Source: Toxorhynchites rutilus septentrionalis
Taxonomy: Eukaryota > Arthropoda > Insecta > Diptera > Culicidae
Direction of reading: 5' to 3'
Assembly: GCF_029784135.1 (NCBI RefSeq)
Contig: NC_073744.1
Span: 70,420,593-70,484,592 of the forward strand
Length of the DNA stretch: 64,000 bases
Numbering within the stretch: the stretch's first letter is position 1; each line of letters starts with the position of its first letter. The notes under the pieces are model-generated. The model saw nothing but the letters and a program-made list of their open reading frames with translations, was not told the origin of the DNA and made no database searches. The position numbers and the translations under genes were made by a program. Positions 32,916 to 43,879 of this stretch are shown here, in pieces.

Positions 32916-33361
32916 AAATACGGTTCCTCGGGAAGACATAGAAGCAGCCGCCACACACACACATACACGCGCGCAACTCTTTTCGTTTGCTGGTTATCGA
33001 GAGGAAACCTGGAAAAAAATGATCGTTGCTGAAAAATAATCTGCCAGTTCCCCTTGAAATTGAAAATTACATAATTACATTCAAGCGAGTTTATTTTAAT
33101 GTTTTCTATCCATATAATACTGCGACCACATACATTTGGTTTTGTGATTTGTCAATCAAGTGCAGTTAGCAGGAAAGCTTCTGAAGATTATTCTTCAGAA
33201 CAAGGTTTTTTGTATCCAATATTGGATGCATAAAACCTTGAGTCTCCAACGTAACACTCTCGTTTTTGAAGTCACCCAAATATTTATTTATTCATTCATT
33301 CAGGATGGATTTAGATTCAACTTCAAACAAATGATCTCTAAATCAACGATAGTCCTACGTC

Positions 33362-34857
33362 ACCCTTGCGGTTATACCATAGATATAACCCACTTCCTGT
33401 TTTTGTTCAATTTTTGTTTTATTGTTAGATACACAAATAATTATATAGTGGATAGTAAAAACTTTATTTGGGGTTAAACTAGAGGCATAAATTTAGGAAC
33501 TCGACAGAATGTTCAAAATTGGTGCCTGTACACTAGAATACCCCCTATATATTTTGTTTGATTCATTTAGAACCCAAAAACACTGTTTTCTTATAGCAGT
33601 GGTCGTTTTAGGTGTATCTGAAATATTATTGCAGAAATATTCGACATTGTTTGGAAAACTTGTATATTTCGACGCTAAAAATTTCACGTTGATCCGTTTC
33701 GTTTTAACCCTTAGAGTCCCCCAAGATTATCTTTTCTTTCATAACTTAAATATTTTTCAGTCCATGTAGTAGTTACAAATCGGTTGGAAGTTAACATGCG
33801 AATTAGGTCTTTTTAGTTTCATCTTTTTAAACCCGGTTCAACTGTAAGATCAGCTCATGGAACTGTGGTTAAATTTGTCATCATAATACACTCCGTACTC
33901 TAGGGGTTAAAAGAAGAGAGAAGAAATTTTATTTTGGACAAACATTCAAAATTCGGCGTCGTCAGAAACAGTGAAAAGATTTAACATAGGACTGCGTCTA
34001 TCAGTAAGGGTACCATGGTCATATCAATTTTCGCTCCGTATGAATTCTGATGATTGGCATTACTAATCGAATCGCCCACGTTTACGTTCAAGCCTGAAAA
34101 AACCTTCGTTACCATTCCTAGACAACTTTTAAATTATGTTAATATATTATGAGGGCACAAATGTAAAGGTCTGTTGGTAAGGTGAAATGAAATACATTGT
34201 AGCCGATTCCGCAACATGTGACCTACTGCTATCTTCCCGAACCAGTAAAGGGAAAACTAGGTACTACATACTAGGTTTGCTAGGGTTTCAAGCCTTATGC
34301 TATGAGTTGATTGCATACTCCCTAAGGCTATACGCAAACGAGTAACCTCTCCAGATTAAAGATACTGACTTTAGCAGCAGAGAGGATAGGCACCCCACCA
34401 TTTTTATATAACGATCCGCAGAAAGTTTATTCACGTTTACATATTCAGATACACAAACCTGGCCACAAGATATTTGAAACTCGAATAGTCGAATGGGTCA
34501 TGTGGGAACGCAAACTAGAATTTCATCGAGCTTTGTTGTGTACCGAACGAGTTAATTGTATTATCCTCCAGAAACAATCAGTCCTACGATGCCATTGTTT
34601 TCCGTAATCTATCATAGTATAGAAAAACAACTGCCAAAAACGTTATGTCCAATCAAGTTTGCATTGGATAGTGGCAGAAAAATCGAAAGCTCGGTTCAAC
34701 ACTAAAGTTGACTGATACTCAAATCCTGTGCCCGCCAATATTTAATATCGGTATATCGTCATGGCTCCCATTTGAATGATGCGCACTCCCACTCTCGAAT
34801 ATGGTACCAATCCACTAATCCAACCTTTGTTATTTTTTCCCGTTTCATCTCTTGCAG
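33362..34857. other. upstream flank/intron DNA with a decayed B/D-type end pair
   Basis: No coding region is recognised. At 33983, AACATAGGACTGCGTCTATC followed by AGTAAGGGTACC resembles the B-family terminus. At 34579, CAGTCCTACGATGCC could be its inverted partner, giving a degraded element of about 600 bases. The last 30 bases form the pyrimidine tract and splice acceptor of the next exon. Confidence 0.4.
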
Positions 34858-34990
34858 TGCCACTCTCTTCCATGGAAGCGCTGGTCGGAGAGACCATATA
34901 TCTTCCCTGCAACATCAGCACCCACGAGCCGGGGGACAACGTAGTGCTGGTCCTGTGGTACCGCGAAGATAAGGGATCGCCCATCTACAG
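34858..34990 (+). CDS. Sidestep-family Ig domain, first half (internal exon)
   Basis: The exon is bounded by a pyrimidine-rich acceptor ending TCTCTTGCAG (34857) and a donor CAG/GTAAGC at 34991. Read with cca at 34860 as the first full codon, it encodes PLSSMEALVGETIYLPCNIS, then THEPGDNVVLVLWYRED and KGSPIYR. This is the N-terminal half of a V-type Ig domain with the B-strand cysteine (LPCNIS) and the core tryptophan (LWYR). The GE-x-LPCNIS and LWYR-x-D-x-G-x-PIY wording is that of insect Sidestep receptors, partners of Beat proteins in motor axon guidance and synaptic matching. It enters in phase 1 and leaves in phase 2, matching the next exon. A paralog name cannot be given from this piece. 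Confidence 0.85.
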
Positions 34991-36454
34991 GTAAGCTGAT
35001 TAACAGACCGGTAAAGTTAGGAGGAAAAAAATCCCAGTGTTCACATTACGAAAACACAAAGTCGGCCGTTCCGGTAACCGTGATGAAACTGCCAAGTGTC
35101 CTATTTGTGTGTGTGTTTGTTATCCGGAGAAGCTTCCAGAGGATGGTACGCAAATATGGCTCAGAGCCGTTTCTGCACGTTTTTTTATTTTTCCTCGTAC
35201 GTTCGCGTAGATATCGCAGTTTTTTGCAACAATTTTCATTGTGTACGGATCCATGGTTCAATACTAATAAGCGGCATTGAAATGAAATATTTCTGTATAA
35301 TTACACAACTCCAGACCGTACGCATTCACTACCACCGACTCGCCCCCCGAAAATCGATGATCAGGCTTTCCCTCTTCACACGAAGGCCGCTAAAAAGATT
35401 AACGATGCCACCCCCAATTGCCCTGCTAATGATGACAAATCAATATTTTCTTCACGTACCGTGAAAGATGTCTCTAATTTGTGCTGATTGAGGCCAACGC
35501 GTTCTGTCGAAGGCTGCGTTCGCATTTATACGTACGATGCGAGGGTAGAGGAGGGGTATGTGCAGTGAGCGCATATTTGCCGCTCCATGTGAACCGCAGC
35601 GCGATCAACGTTTTGGAATCCGCCCTAATTCGAGGGTTCGCATCGCCGCCAACACATAGTGGCAAGCGAAAATCCGGTTTTCAGCTTCAATCATAATTTT
35701 CATCAATAAACATGGAAAGACAAAAACTCTTCGGAATGAGAATGTATGTGTAGATGCCCGCGCACGTTTGGGTGTGTGTATCCTTGTGCAATGACTAAAA
35801 TATTGACGGAGAAGATGAAGATGTGAAGGCTAATAATTCAAAACGTTTTCGATAATATCCTCGCCACGTGCGCCGTATCTGATAGTGTGGGGCGATGCTT
35901 AAATATTGACATTTTCACGAGAAAAAATGCTCGTCCAAATTTTCAAAGATTTGAAACAAAATATTGTTTCAGAAATATGGATATTCTGTTTTTCAATGAT
36001 TACATACAATGATACAGTGGCGTAGTGAGGGTAGACAGCGCCCCCTCGCAAATTATGAAAATGGCGCCCCAAGATGTACCATTTTTTTCATTTCTTTTTT
36101 TTCTAGTTTTTAGATTGTGATATTTTGTGAAAACTGCTCACTTATACCAATATTCACTTTGAGCACTTTATTCGTATTTAGACGGCTAGAAATATCATAT
36201 AATCTTCGCTTATTCTCTAGTCAAACTGTTGCCTTGCGTGCTTTAGTAGAACGAATGAAAAGATTTGAACGAAAATGTGTATAAAGTTTCTTGATTCAAT
36301 GTACAATGTATTTCATAAATGTAACTGACATGTTTGATCTCTTAAAAGTTAAACGTAAGGTGAAAAAAGTAATATATTTTTTGTCGTAAAGTAGAAAAAT
36401 GAAACGAAGAAAATTAATATCAATTTCGTTTGGCTGTTGTCTCGTTGGAAAATA

Positions 36455-37040
36455 CGAGTTATGGCTATTAAATATCGAGACTGCGCGCCTGGTGGGCACA
36501 CTAAAGGGATGGGGGGAAAACGAATAGTGCGTTCGGTAGCTTGAAGTGTCTGCTATAAACGTACGAAAACACGTTTTTGTCATTATAATAGTTTGCGAGC
36601 AGCAGTGGTTTGAATGGAATGTGGTTTGTAGTGCGCGTCGGGAATCATGTGTGACGAAAAACACGGACAACAACGCACCTGCCCATAACGCGCCGTCGGT
36701 GAAGAAATTTTTAGCCGATAAGGGCATTCCAGTGCTCGAACATGCCCCGTACTAGCCAGATCTAGCCCCATGCGACTTTTTTCTATTCCCCAAGATCAAA
36801 TCCGTGTTGAAAGGTATCCGATTTCAGTCCGTAGAAGAGGCGAAGGAAAAAGCGACGTGGCTTTGGAACGCCATCACAAGAGAAGAGTTTCAGCACTGCT
36901 TCGAACAATGGAAAAAACGTATGGAAAGGTGTGTGAGGAGCCAAGGAGAGTATATTGAAGGGGAGCATATCGTTGTACCGTAATTTTTAAAACATATCCC
37001 TTATTCGTAACCAATCTCGTTATTTAATAGCCATACCTCG
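36455..37040 (+). mobile_element. mariner element with internal deletion
   Basis: Inverted ends CGAGTTATGGCTATTAAATA (left) and CGAGGTATGGCTATTAAATA (right, reverse complement) are flanked by TA at 36453-36454 and 37041-37042. At 586 bases it is less than half the usual mariner length of about 1.3 kb. What remains of the transposase is the C-terminal half on the + strand: APAHNAPSVKKFLADKGIPV, then, past a stop, CDFFLFPKIKSVLKG and FEQWKKRMERCVRSQGEYIE in shifted frames. The N-terminal DNA-binding domain and the first catalytic Asp are gone. Confidence 0.85.
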
Positions 37041-37983
37041 TACGCCTTTTTCAAGATGGACGGTTAGATTTATAACTATTTATGAAATGTGCACAACGAT
37101 ACGTTAGACGACTTCAATGGAGCTGATTTGTCTCCTGTACCTGCCTATTTTAAAGCGCAATTTTTCGTCGTTTTCATTCAATAGAGTATTCTCATCGGTA
37201 TTCTTAATTTAAAAACAGACATACATACGTATTTCATCCATATTCCCGGACTTGCAAATGTATTTAATTGAGTGTTTTGCTCAGATGAGGCGAATAAGGT
37301 ACTGCCCAACGATTGCCAGATTCAACGTCTGCATTATTGGGTTCTGTACATGATTGTCTACCATTGTCAGTATTTCTTCGTTAATATATTGTATATCAGG
37401 GTACACTTGTGATCATGTCGTTGGTGTATACTTTAAGTAAACGCCTTGTACTTATCACATCGGCCATGCAAGGCGTTAACATTTTCAGATTCACGCGTGA
37501 ACTATTTATGTTTGTGGTAACAATATTGAACAGTCACCCTTATCCCAGAATCCGATTGGTTTGAAACTCGACTTCACGATTCGATCAAAAACATCTTTTG
37601 CATTCTTAAATCCGTTCCTCTTAAATTCAATCGTTCTATGTAAATGTGGCAACCTTGCCTTGTCACAAAACAAACGTCAAAATGATTCATCCTTATTTGT
37701 GGAGCAATTTACTCTCTATCAGATTGTCAGACCCGGAAACAAAGTCAAATTAATTTTAATAATGATTATTTGAATAAGATTACTCGATGTTGTTTGAATA
37801 TATAGAATACACAGTTCTGATCCTAACTTAACTCTTTTTTCTATGAATGTCCTTGCATTTCCACCAAAACTTTATCTATAATATAAAGTCATCTCCAGAC
37901 ATCCATCTCCAGATTTTCCCTGCTTGCAGAGAATGTATTACCTTTTTAAATAGAGCACATTTGATATGTATTTTATTGAAAAC

Positions 37984-39706
37984 TAGCTGGCCCGACGAAC
38001 TTTGTCCCGCCCAAAATAGATTTTTTGATTTGAATACTTTCAAACATCCACGTTTTCTTACTAAGTGAACGTTAGTGAGTCCAATCACTGAAATCTTCAT
38101 TGATTGATTACCCTTTGACCCTTTACAATTTTCAGACACAATTCTCGTTCAAGATTCTTCAAGCATTTGCAAATAACATGTTTCTCCGTAGCAAGGAATA
38201 TATGTTTGATACAGAGAATATTACAAAATAAACACAGCACAAATCGGACCATTCCTTCCTCGGGTTTAGGGCACACCAACACATTTGGCCTTCCATTTTT
38301 GTTTATATAGATAGAAGATATAGGAATGCGTTATTCCGTCTGAAAATCCTTTTCCACGTTCGAACAAAAATAATTTCGCTAGCGCCAACATCAAATGGAT
38401 TAACAACGCTTAGCTAATTGTAGAACGTATGTGAATTCAATTTTACGAATTTTCCGATTTTTCTCTCCGCTATATTGATCTACGGTAAGAGACGAATACA
38501 ACAAAATAAAGAAGGCTAAAATCGGACCATCCCTTCTTCGGGGTTTCTGTTTACCAACAGATTTTGCATCACATTTTTATTTATATAGATTTTCGTTTCA
38601 AAAACGCTCCACTCCACCCGAAAATCCATAACCATTTTTGGATCACATAAATGAAACACGGAGCCCAATATTGGCTATGTCAAATTGTATGGCAAGGCTG
38701 CCACATTTGCGCAACTCGATTTCAAAATACGGGTTAGTAATGATCAGTAGACAGATCTGGCATTTCTAAGGACATTACATTATCGATATCCTCATGGCCT
38801 TTCGATTCTGTCGACTAACCGAACTAAAAATGTGTGTATGAGGTAATCCTCGTGACTTCCATTCAACCGAATACATCCAGCAATATGTCGGACCGAACCC
38901 GATATGACTTAATTTTTCGTTTGATCACACGCTCTTTACCTTAGCGCATATGTCGATCATAAATTGTTGGGACAGCTCACGATATCGTAGAATGAAGTTG
39001 TCCTGATTATATACAATCAGCATATGATACAATTCAAAATGAGAAATGATGTACATAATGAATGAATCACCTTTAGCGCGCGGTCTCGTTGTTTGATATT
39101 TGTGCAATATCCGTCTTGTCCCTTCAGAACAGCTGGGGGAATTTTCTTCTTAAAGACCCTTCTGACTTGTATTTTAGTCACACATGATCCAGAGCTAGTC
39201 ACTTAGAATACATTCAAGCCGTTTTGCTTGACATATAAATATCCAAGTACTGCTAAAAATGTTGCAAGTGATACTACGATGAAAAGGCGAACGTTGGGAA
39301 CGTTAGTGCTATCACATGGAAAGAGTCGTATGAACGATGTGCTTTAACGATGAATTCCAGATTATTGTTCGAATCACAATTTCTCGCGTCACTATGCCAT
39401 CTATGATTCTAGCAACGGTTGCACATTGAATTTCAGACGTGCAGGTGTTTTATCAAGATACATGACATTTGCATGATTGTCATTTTGTTAATAGAGCAAG
39501 TGTGATTTGAAGTATTTCAATGATTCGTTGTGCTCATTAAAAAATACTTCCAGCTCACCTGGCGATAATCGGTATCCTAGCGGTATCGGGTATAGTTTAC
39601 AACCTATTCTCATGCCTTCCAAGTTTTTTGTGCATAATTTCATCAAAATCGGTCATCAAATTCGACCACGAACATCGTGACACGAGATTTTTATATATAG
39701 AGATAT
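37984..39706 (+). repeat. dispersed arthropod repeat (CTAGCTG-CCCG type)
   Basis: It starts CTAGCTGGCCCGACGAACTT and ends with TCATCAAAATCGGTCATCAA, ACGAGATTTTTATATATAGA. Similar left and right wording is, from memory, common in insect repeats with TATATA ends. Internal TTTATATAGAT sequences at 38300 and 38580 suggest several nested or tandem copies. No intact protein was seen. The class is not assigned. Confidence 0.4.
39205..39320 (+). repeat. SINE fragment (Feilai-like), 3' part
   Basis: AGAATACATTCAAGCCGTTT, GACATATAAATATCCAAGTA and GAACGTTAGTGCTATC correspond to the 3' half of the SINEs at 25152-25382 and 51070-51325. The B-box half is absent. Confidence 0.55.
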
Positions 39707-40169
39707 GAAGGGTTTAACATTATCATAGTTGATGCGTAATCTATTCATCAGTGTACATATTTATTAGTTCAGGAAACCAAGTCAATATGCTTTAGTTGAA
39801 AGTAATTAAATTGAAAATGTTTTTTTTTCCGAAAAACAATATTGAGAAATATAAATTCTAAGTAAATTTGTCAACAAATATGGTTGAAATTGTTTATTTT
39901 CTCTTAGAAACTTTTAACAATGGAATTGCTTAGTAGCAAATCTCAAAGAGTAGTGCCCGTGCCAGCTTCAATATACTTTTTTTCAGTTTGAATTCCCGAA
40001 CTCAATTAACACTCTGTGTAGATACAACACAGATTGATTATCGTGTCCACATTATTGTATTTGGAAGCTTTCTTTCATTTGCAAAGCACTCCAAACAGTC
40101 ATACCAATAGAAGCATTAGGTTGCATACTATCTGAGGGCTTATAAAAGCTACCAACTTATAAATATAGG

Positions 40170-40661
40170 TCATTTTGGTTTTATAAGCATCCTTAAGGTG
40201 AAGGTGGAAGCTAGCCATTGTAGTAGTATAGGTAAACCCTCGTGTGAAAATGGGGTAATAGTGTTTGTGAGAGAAGAGCAAAGCACACGTAAATAGATCA
40301 ATTCACTTATCAGACTGTGTGGCGCTTCATTGACACGAGTCTTTGAATACATTTGAAAAAAAAAAACAAAAAACAAATAACAATTCAATACTAAAGTAAA
40401 ATGTATGAACGATATGTTCCGATGAACAATTGCAAATATAAATATATATAGAAGGTGCATTTGCATATGATTCTGATTATACGCGAGCGTAACATGAGCA
40501 AATTTATAACACATGCGAATTGGGGCATTTTTGGTATTAACAACTTCTTCCGCATAGTAACTCGATGTTGATAATTCCTTAATATTTTCCTTCGTTGATC
40601 GTATTGTTTTCACATATTCACGTTGGAAAGCCTTAACCCTTCTCTTCGTTGGCCGAGGCAT
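40170..40661 (-). CDS. uncharacterised open reading frame, 163 codons
   Basis: I do not recognise this protein. The minus strand runs from an ATG with a basic start (MPRPTKRRVKAFQREYVKTI) through a hydrophobic, Phe-rich centre (FAIVHRNISFIHFTLVL, CYLFFVFFF) to a stop at 40170. It has a possible nuclear-type basic start and a membrane-like middle, but the centre coincides with an AT-rich run, so composition alone may explain it. It lies antisense inside the Sidestep-type intron. It may be a decayed mobile-element protein or a chance frame. Confidence 0.2.
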   Translation of the reverse strand: MPRPTKRRVKAFQREYVKTIRSTKENIKELSTSSYYAEEVVNTKNAPIRMCYKFAHVTLAYNQNHMQMHLLYIFIFAIVHRNISFIHFTLVLNCYLFFVFFFQMYSKTRVNEAPHSLISELIYLRVLCSSLTNTITPFSHEGLPILLQWLASTFTLRMLIKPK

Positions 40662-41587
40662 TTAGATTGAATTTAATACTTTTCCGTTTACTGTTTTTGA
40701 AAGCATAGGCAGCCGTGGCAATTTTCTTACCCAATGTTAAAGTTGCTAAAACTTACATTATAGACCCATTAAACGTAAAAATAATAATTGTATTGATATC
40801 ATACATGCACTGCACGCTCATACATGCACTGCACGCAAACGATGCCAACAACACTCTAAAAAGTGTTTTATATAAATTTATATTATTGTTGCTTCGTCGT
40901 TTGCATTAGCATCATCTCTCCTTTTATGATCATTTCCAATAGCAATAGCTGAAAGCTTTTCCCATATAAAATCAAGCTTTGATGATTTGATATACAAACC
41001 GCTACCCATGCAAGCATTGTTTATTTTGTTTTCTTGTCTCGCATCGCTGATCAAATACAACGGAAAAGGATTAAATTGTTTGCAGCCCCATCGTTCAATC
41101 GGCGCCATGGTTGCGCTAGTAGTTTAAGGTTGTTCTTTTATTTCTCGAGCTTATGGATAATTTGCTGTCTGTTTGGTTATTGATCTTCATCGCTACAGAA
41201 CAGACGGATGTGGGGAATGTGTCAGAACATCAAACCCTTTTTGTTCACTTTGTGTGTTGCAGGTGAAATTCAACCCATATCAATATTTTCCATTTTAAAA
41301 TTACAGATTGTAATATTTATTTTGTTTTCTCTTCATAAGGAAGCTAAGTAAAAGTGATTCCTTTCACCATGAACGAAATGATCTGTAATGGCTCAACAAG
41401 CTTTTGACATTCATTATTTTGGTCCAAACAATTGTCATCATGTCACAGTAGGTAACGGGCTTAGGAACAAAAAGTTTTACAGGTAACATCAATTTGTCTG
41501 CTATCACGTAGTCAGGGAGGACGGAACCAGAAAAAGTGACTAGAAACAAGTCCCAATTCAAAGGAAGCTGATTCAAGCTGACAATAG

Positions 41588-42360
41588 TTCAGGGTTTTGA
41601 AAGGGTAACCCTTGCGGGCAAAGGTATAACAGCAGTACCGGAGCTAGGCTTAGGCGCTACGCTGGGCCTACTATCCCTAGGGGAGGATGAGGTGCTGGGT
41701 TTGGATTTACCCGTGTTGGATAAGGAGCCAGACCCAGACTTAGAGACGGCGCTGGGAATCCCAACCTTAGCGGCGGGTGCCGCAGTCGATGTGGGTTTCC
41801 CAGCTGCTGATCTCGTAGTAGCCCCTTTCTTTGCAGAAGGTACCTTGGGAGGAGTGGGCTTCAAGGATTTGAGGTGAGACCTGCACCGGGCCTCTTACTC
41901 AAACTAGTAGCTCCCCCTTTGGGAGTGCTACTACCCTCAGATAATTTGCTGGTTAGCTCGTTTACGACCTTCTCTAGCTCTGAGATCCTCTTTTTAAGTT
42001 CTCCGATAAGAGCCTTATAGGGGGACAAACGCGTTGGTGCGCTATTGGTGCTGGCACTCTTAGGAGTGGCACTTGGCGCGGGGTCAACTATCCTCGAGGA
42101 CTTTAAGACAGCCCCATACGACGTTGCCGCTGTTTTGGCCGTCTCGAGTTTCCTTGCTTCTGCAAAAAAAAAACGTTAGCGTTCATCTTTGTCCTGATGA
42201 TATTTTGCTCTTTGAGAAAAACAGGGCAACTTCTGCTGTTTAAGCAGTGGCCGTTGCTCCTGCAATTCCTGCAGAACAGTTCATTGCCGCACTTATCTAT
42301 ATCTGGGTGCTCTTGCGAGCATCTCCAGCACACCGCCACTGATTTCCCGCACTTGACGGG
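41588..42360 (-). pseudogene. LINE ORF1 (zinc-knuckle) fragment
   Basis: The minus strand encodes cysteine-histidine knuckles with CWRCSQEHPDIDKC and CRNCRSNGHCLNSRSC, then PVFLKEQNIIRTKM, typical of ORF1 in mosquito non-LTR elements. A frameshift follows at the poly-A run near 42165. A Lys/Ser/Pro-rich tail then follows (41864-41589: PTPPKVPSAKKGATTRSAAG). The upstream end abuts GTGACGTAGGACTAT, a B/D-type terminal half-motif. The downstream ORF2 is missing. Confidence 0.65.
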
Positions 42361-42366
42361 AAATTG

Positions 42367-43019
42367 TATAGTCCTACGTCACTCCGGTTAAGTCACCGAC
42401 ATTACCCACCCGTCTTTTTCATTAGGGTGACCATTTCCATTTTAGGGTTATCTGAAAAATCAACTTTTTTTTCTCTTTTTTCCAAAAATGACTTTTTTCA
42501 AAAATTCATAACTTTTGAACCAGCACGATACAAATGATCGACATATCAAATTAAAGCCAATTAGCGGTTAAATTTGAATTATGTTTTCGTTATTATTGAT
42601 TGAATTTGTTTTTTTTTGTTTTCATAGTCTCGGGACTAAGGGCGCTGTATATTTTTATATTTTTTCTGGAAAGCTGAGGATTTTCTACATAACATATGCC
42701 CAAACCAGAGAGGCGTTTTTGTTATGATTTTTCAAAGTTAACCGATGGTTCGAAAAATCATTTTTTTTCCTTTAGTTAATAAATAAACTGCAAAAACGTT
42801 TCAATTTGAGTTTGCTATAAAATCCGATAGGTGAGGTTCTGACCTATCTTCCACATTGTCAAATACAGCTGAGAATGCGTTTGCAACTATTTTATGACCA
42901 AAAGAGAGAGTCGATGTAGAAAAATCGATGATGTCACTTACACCCCTTTTATTACAAGCCCCCCAAATATAAACATGGAGGGAGATAGCGGGAGGGAAAT
43001 ATTTGCGCTAGGGTATGAA
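42367..43019. repeat. AT-rich degenerate repeat
   Basis: It begins TATAGTCCTACGTCACTCCG, then TAGGGTGACCATTTCCATTT. The remainder is AT-rich with long T runs and no coding potential. It looks like MITE-derived intronic sequence, but no ends could be paired. Confidence 0.3.
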
Positions 43020-43545
43020 TAATTAATCTCTGCTGAGGCGAACATTCTGTCTCATTCATTACTCCAAGCAGTTAACATCGCTTTTTTCCGTCGTCATAAC
43101 GGTTTCATTTGTTTCCATTGACATTGCATCAATGCATTAAACTGACGCTATGGCGAAGAGATATGCTACTCTTTTCAAGGTTATTGATATTAACAGAAAG
43201 AGTTTATTTCGTTCATTTAGACCCCAAGAAAGTAAATATCATTCTGGATTTTTGTATGTGATTTGGTTTCGCTTGCCAGTAGCAAAACTTTCTCCACTAA
43301 GGATGACAGCTGCGCTTATCTCGAGCATGAGAAAGTAATGCAACATTTTCGAGGCCAGTAATATTAACAGAAGCGTTTCTTTTGAGAATATCGCAAAATT
43401 ATGAGAAGTGTTTATATTCGCAGCTTCAAGCCACCATTGTATGACTCTGTATAGTGTATTGTTCTGCACCATTTCAGGGCCACCAAACCATTCTACTGAA
43501 CAGTTATTTCTAAAATTTCGCTGCAATATAACATAATATACGAAG
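43020..43545 (-). repeat. B-family partial copy B3
   Basis: The reverse complement of 43075-43540 matches B2 at 16400-17110 and 17282-17330. Shared blocks include GTGGCTTGAA, AAACACTTCT, GCATTACTTTCTCAT and CAGTTTAAT-CATTCATGCAA. It lacks B2's extra block at 17122-17285 and both terminal palindromes. Confidence 0.65.
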
Positions 43546-43879
43546 TTGTACACAAGCGACTTGAATAAAATAACAGTGAAGTTCTACGTTAACAATGCGC
43601 CTACACAACCTACTTTATTTTTTTCGGTTTCTTATCATCAACGCCCGCCAGTAATCAATGCTGACTCAATTACCACCAAACGAAAAGAGTTTCGCGTGTG
43701 TGTGGGTGGAGGCTGTCTTCAATGCGTTAAGCGGAAACCTTTGTCGATGCTCGTGCTTTCTTGGTCACTTTCCAAGAAAGAAACATTTTCTTTTTTCCCT
43801 GTTGGATGTGAACAACTGCGTCCATTATTCTGAACTATTGTGGTATATCCCTTTTTTTTATACTCCGCTTCAAGCTTAC

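Larger units (their letters stand above)
26639..33235 (+). repeat. S module, seven copies
   Basis: The unit starts TGAAAAATAATCTGCCAGTT, continues TTTATTTTAATGTTTTCTA and CAAATACATTTGGTTTTGTG, and in longer copies ends CGTATCCAATATTGGATGCA. Copies begin near 26639, 29840, 30036, 30808 (partial), 30960, 32160 and 33025. Several are preceded by a CA repeat with ACACATACACGCGCGGAA. All are in the same orientation. Similarity between copies suggests repeated segmental duplication of one D-family interior. Confidence 0.75.
26124..33361 (+). mobile_element. D-family composite with histone gene fragments (copy D2 and nested units)
   Basis: The left end is the perfect palindrome GACGTAGGACTACGTC (26124-26139), then TTTCATTTATATACCGGGGT. 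The right end at 33361, read in reverse complement, starts GACGTAGGACTATCGTTGAT. Further inside, both ends share a block of the form TTCGAGAACGAAAGCGTTAC / TTCAAAAACGAGAGTGTTAC. Within it lie a large palindrome with two H3 pseudogenes, another D copy (D3), a third H3 copy, seven S modules and a MITE. Whether all of this moved as one unit is not established. It may be several insertions and segmental duplications. Confidence 0.5.

Noticed and set aside
32521..32976. 151-codon minus-strand frame across the MITE and S region
   Set aside because: It runs through a MITE, a G-rich tract and a CA repeat, so it is a chance frame.
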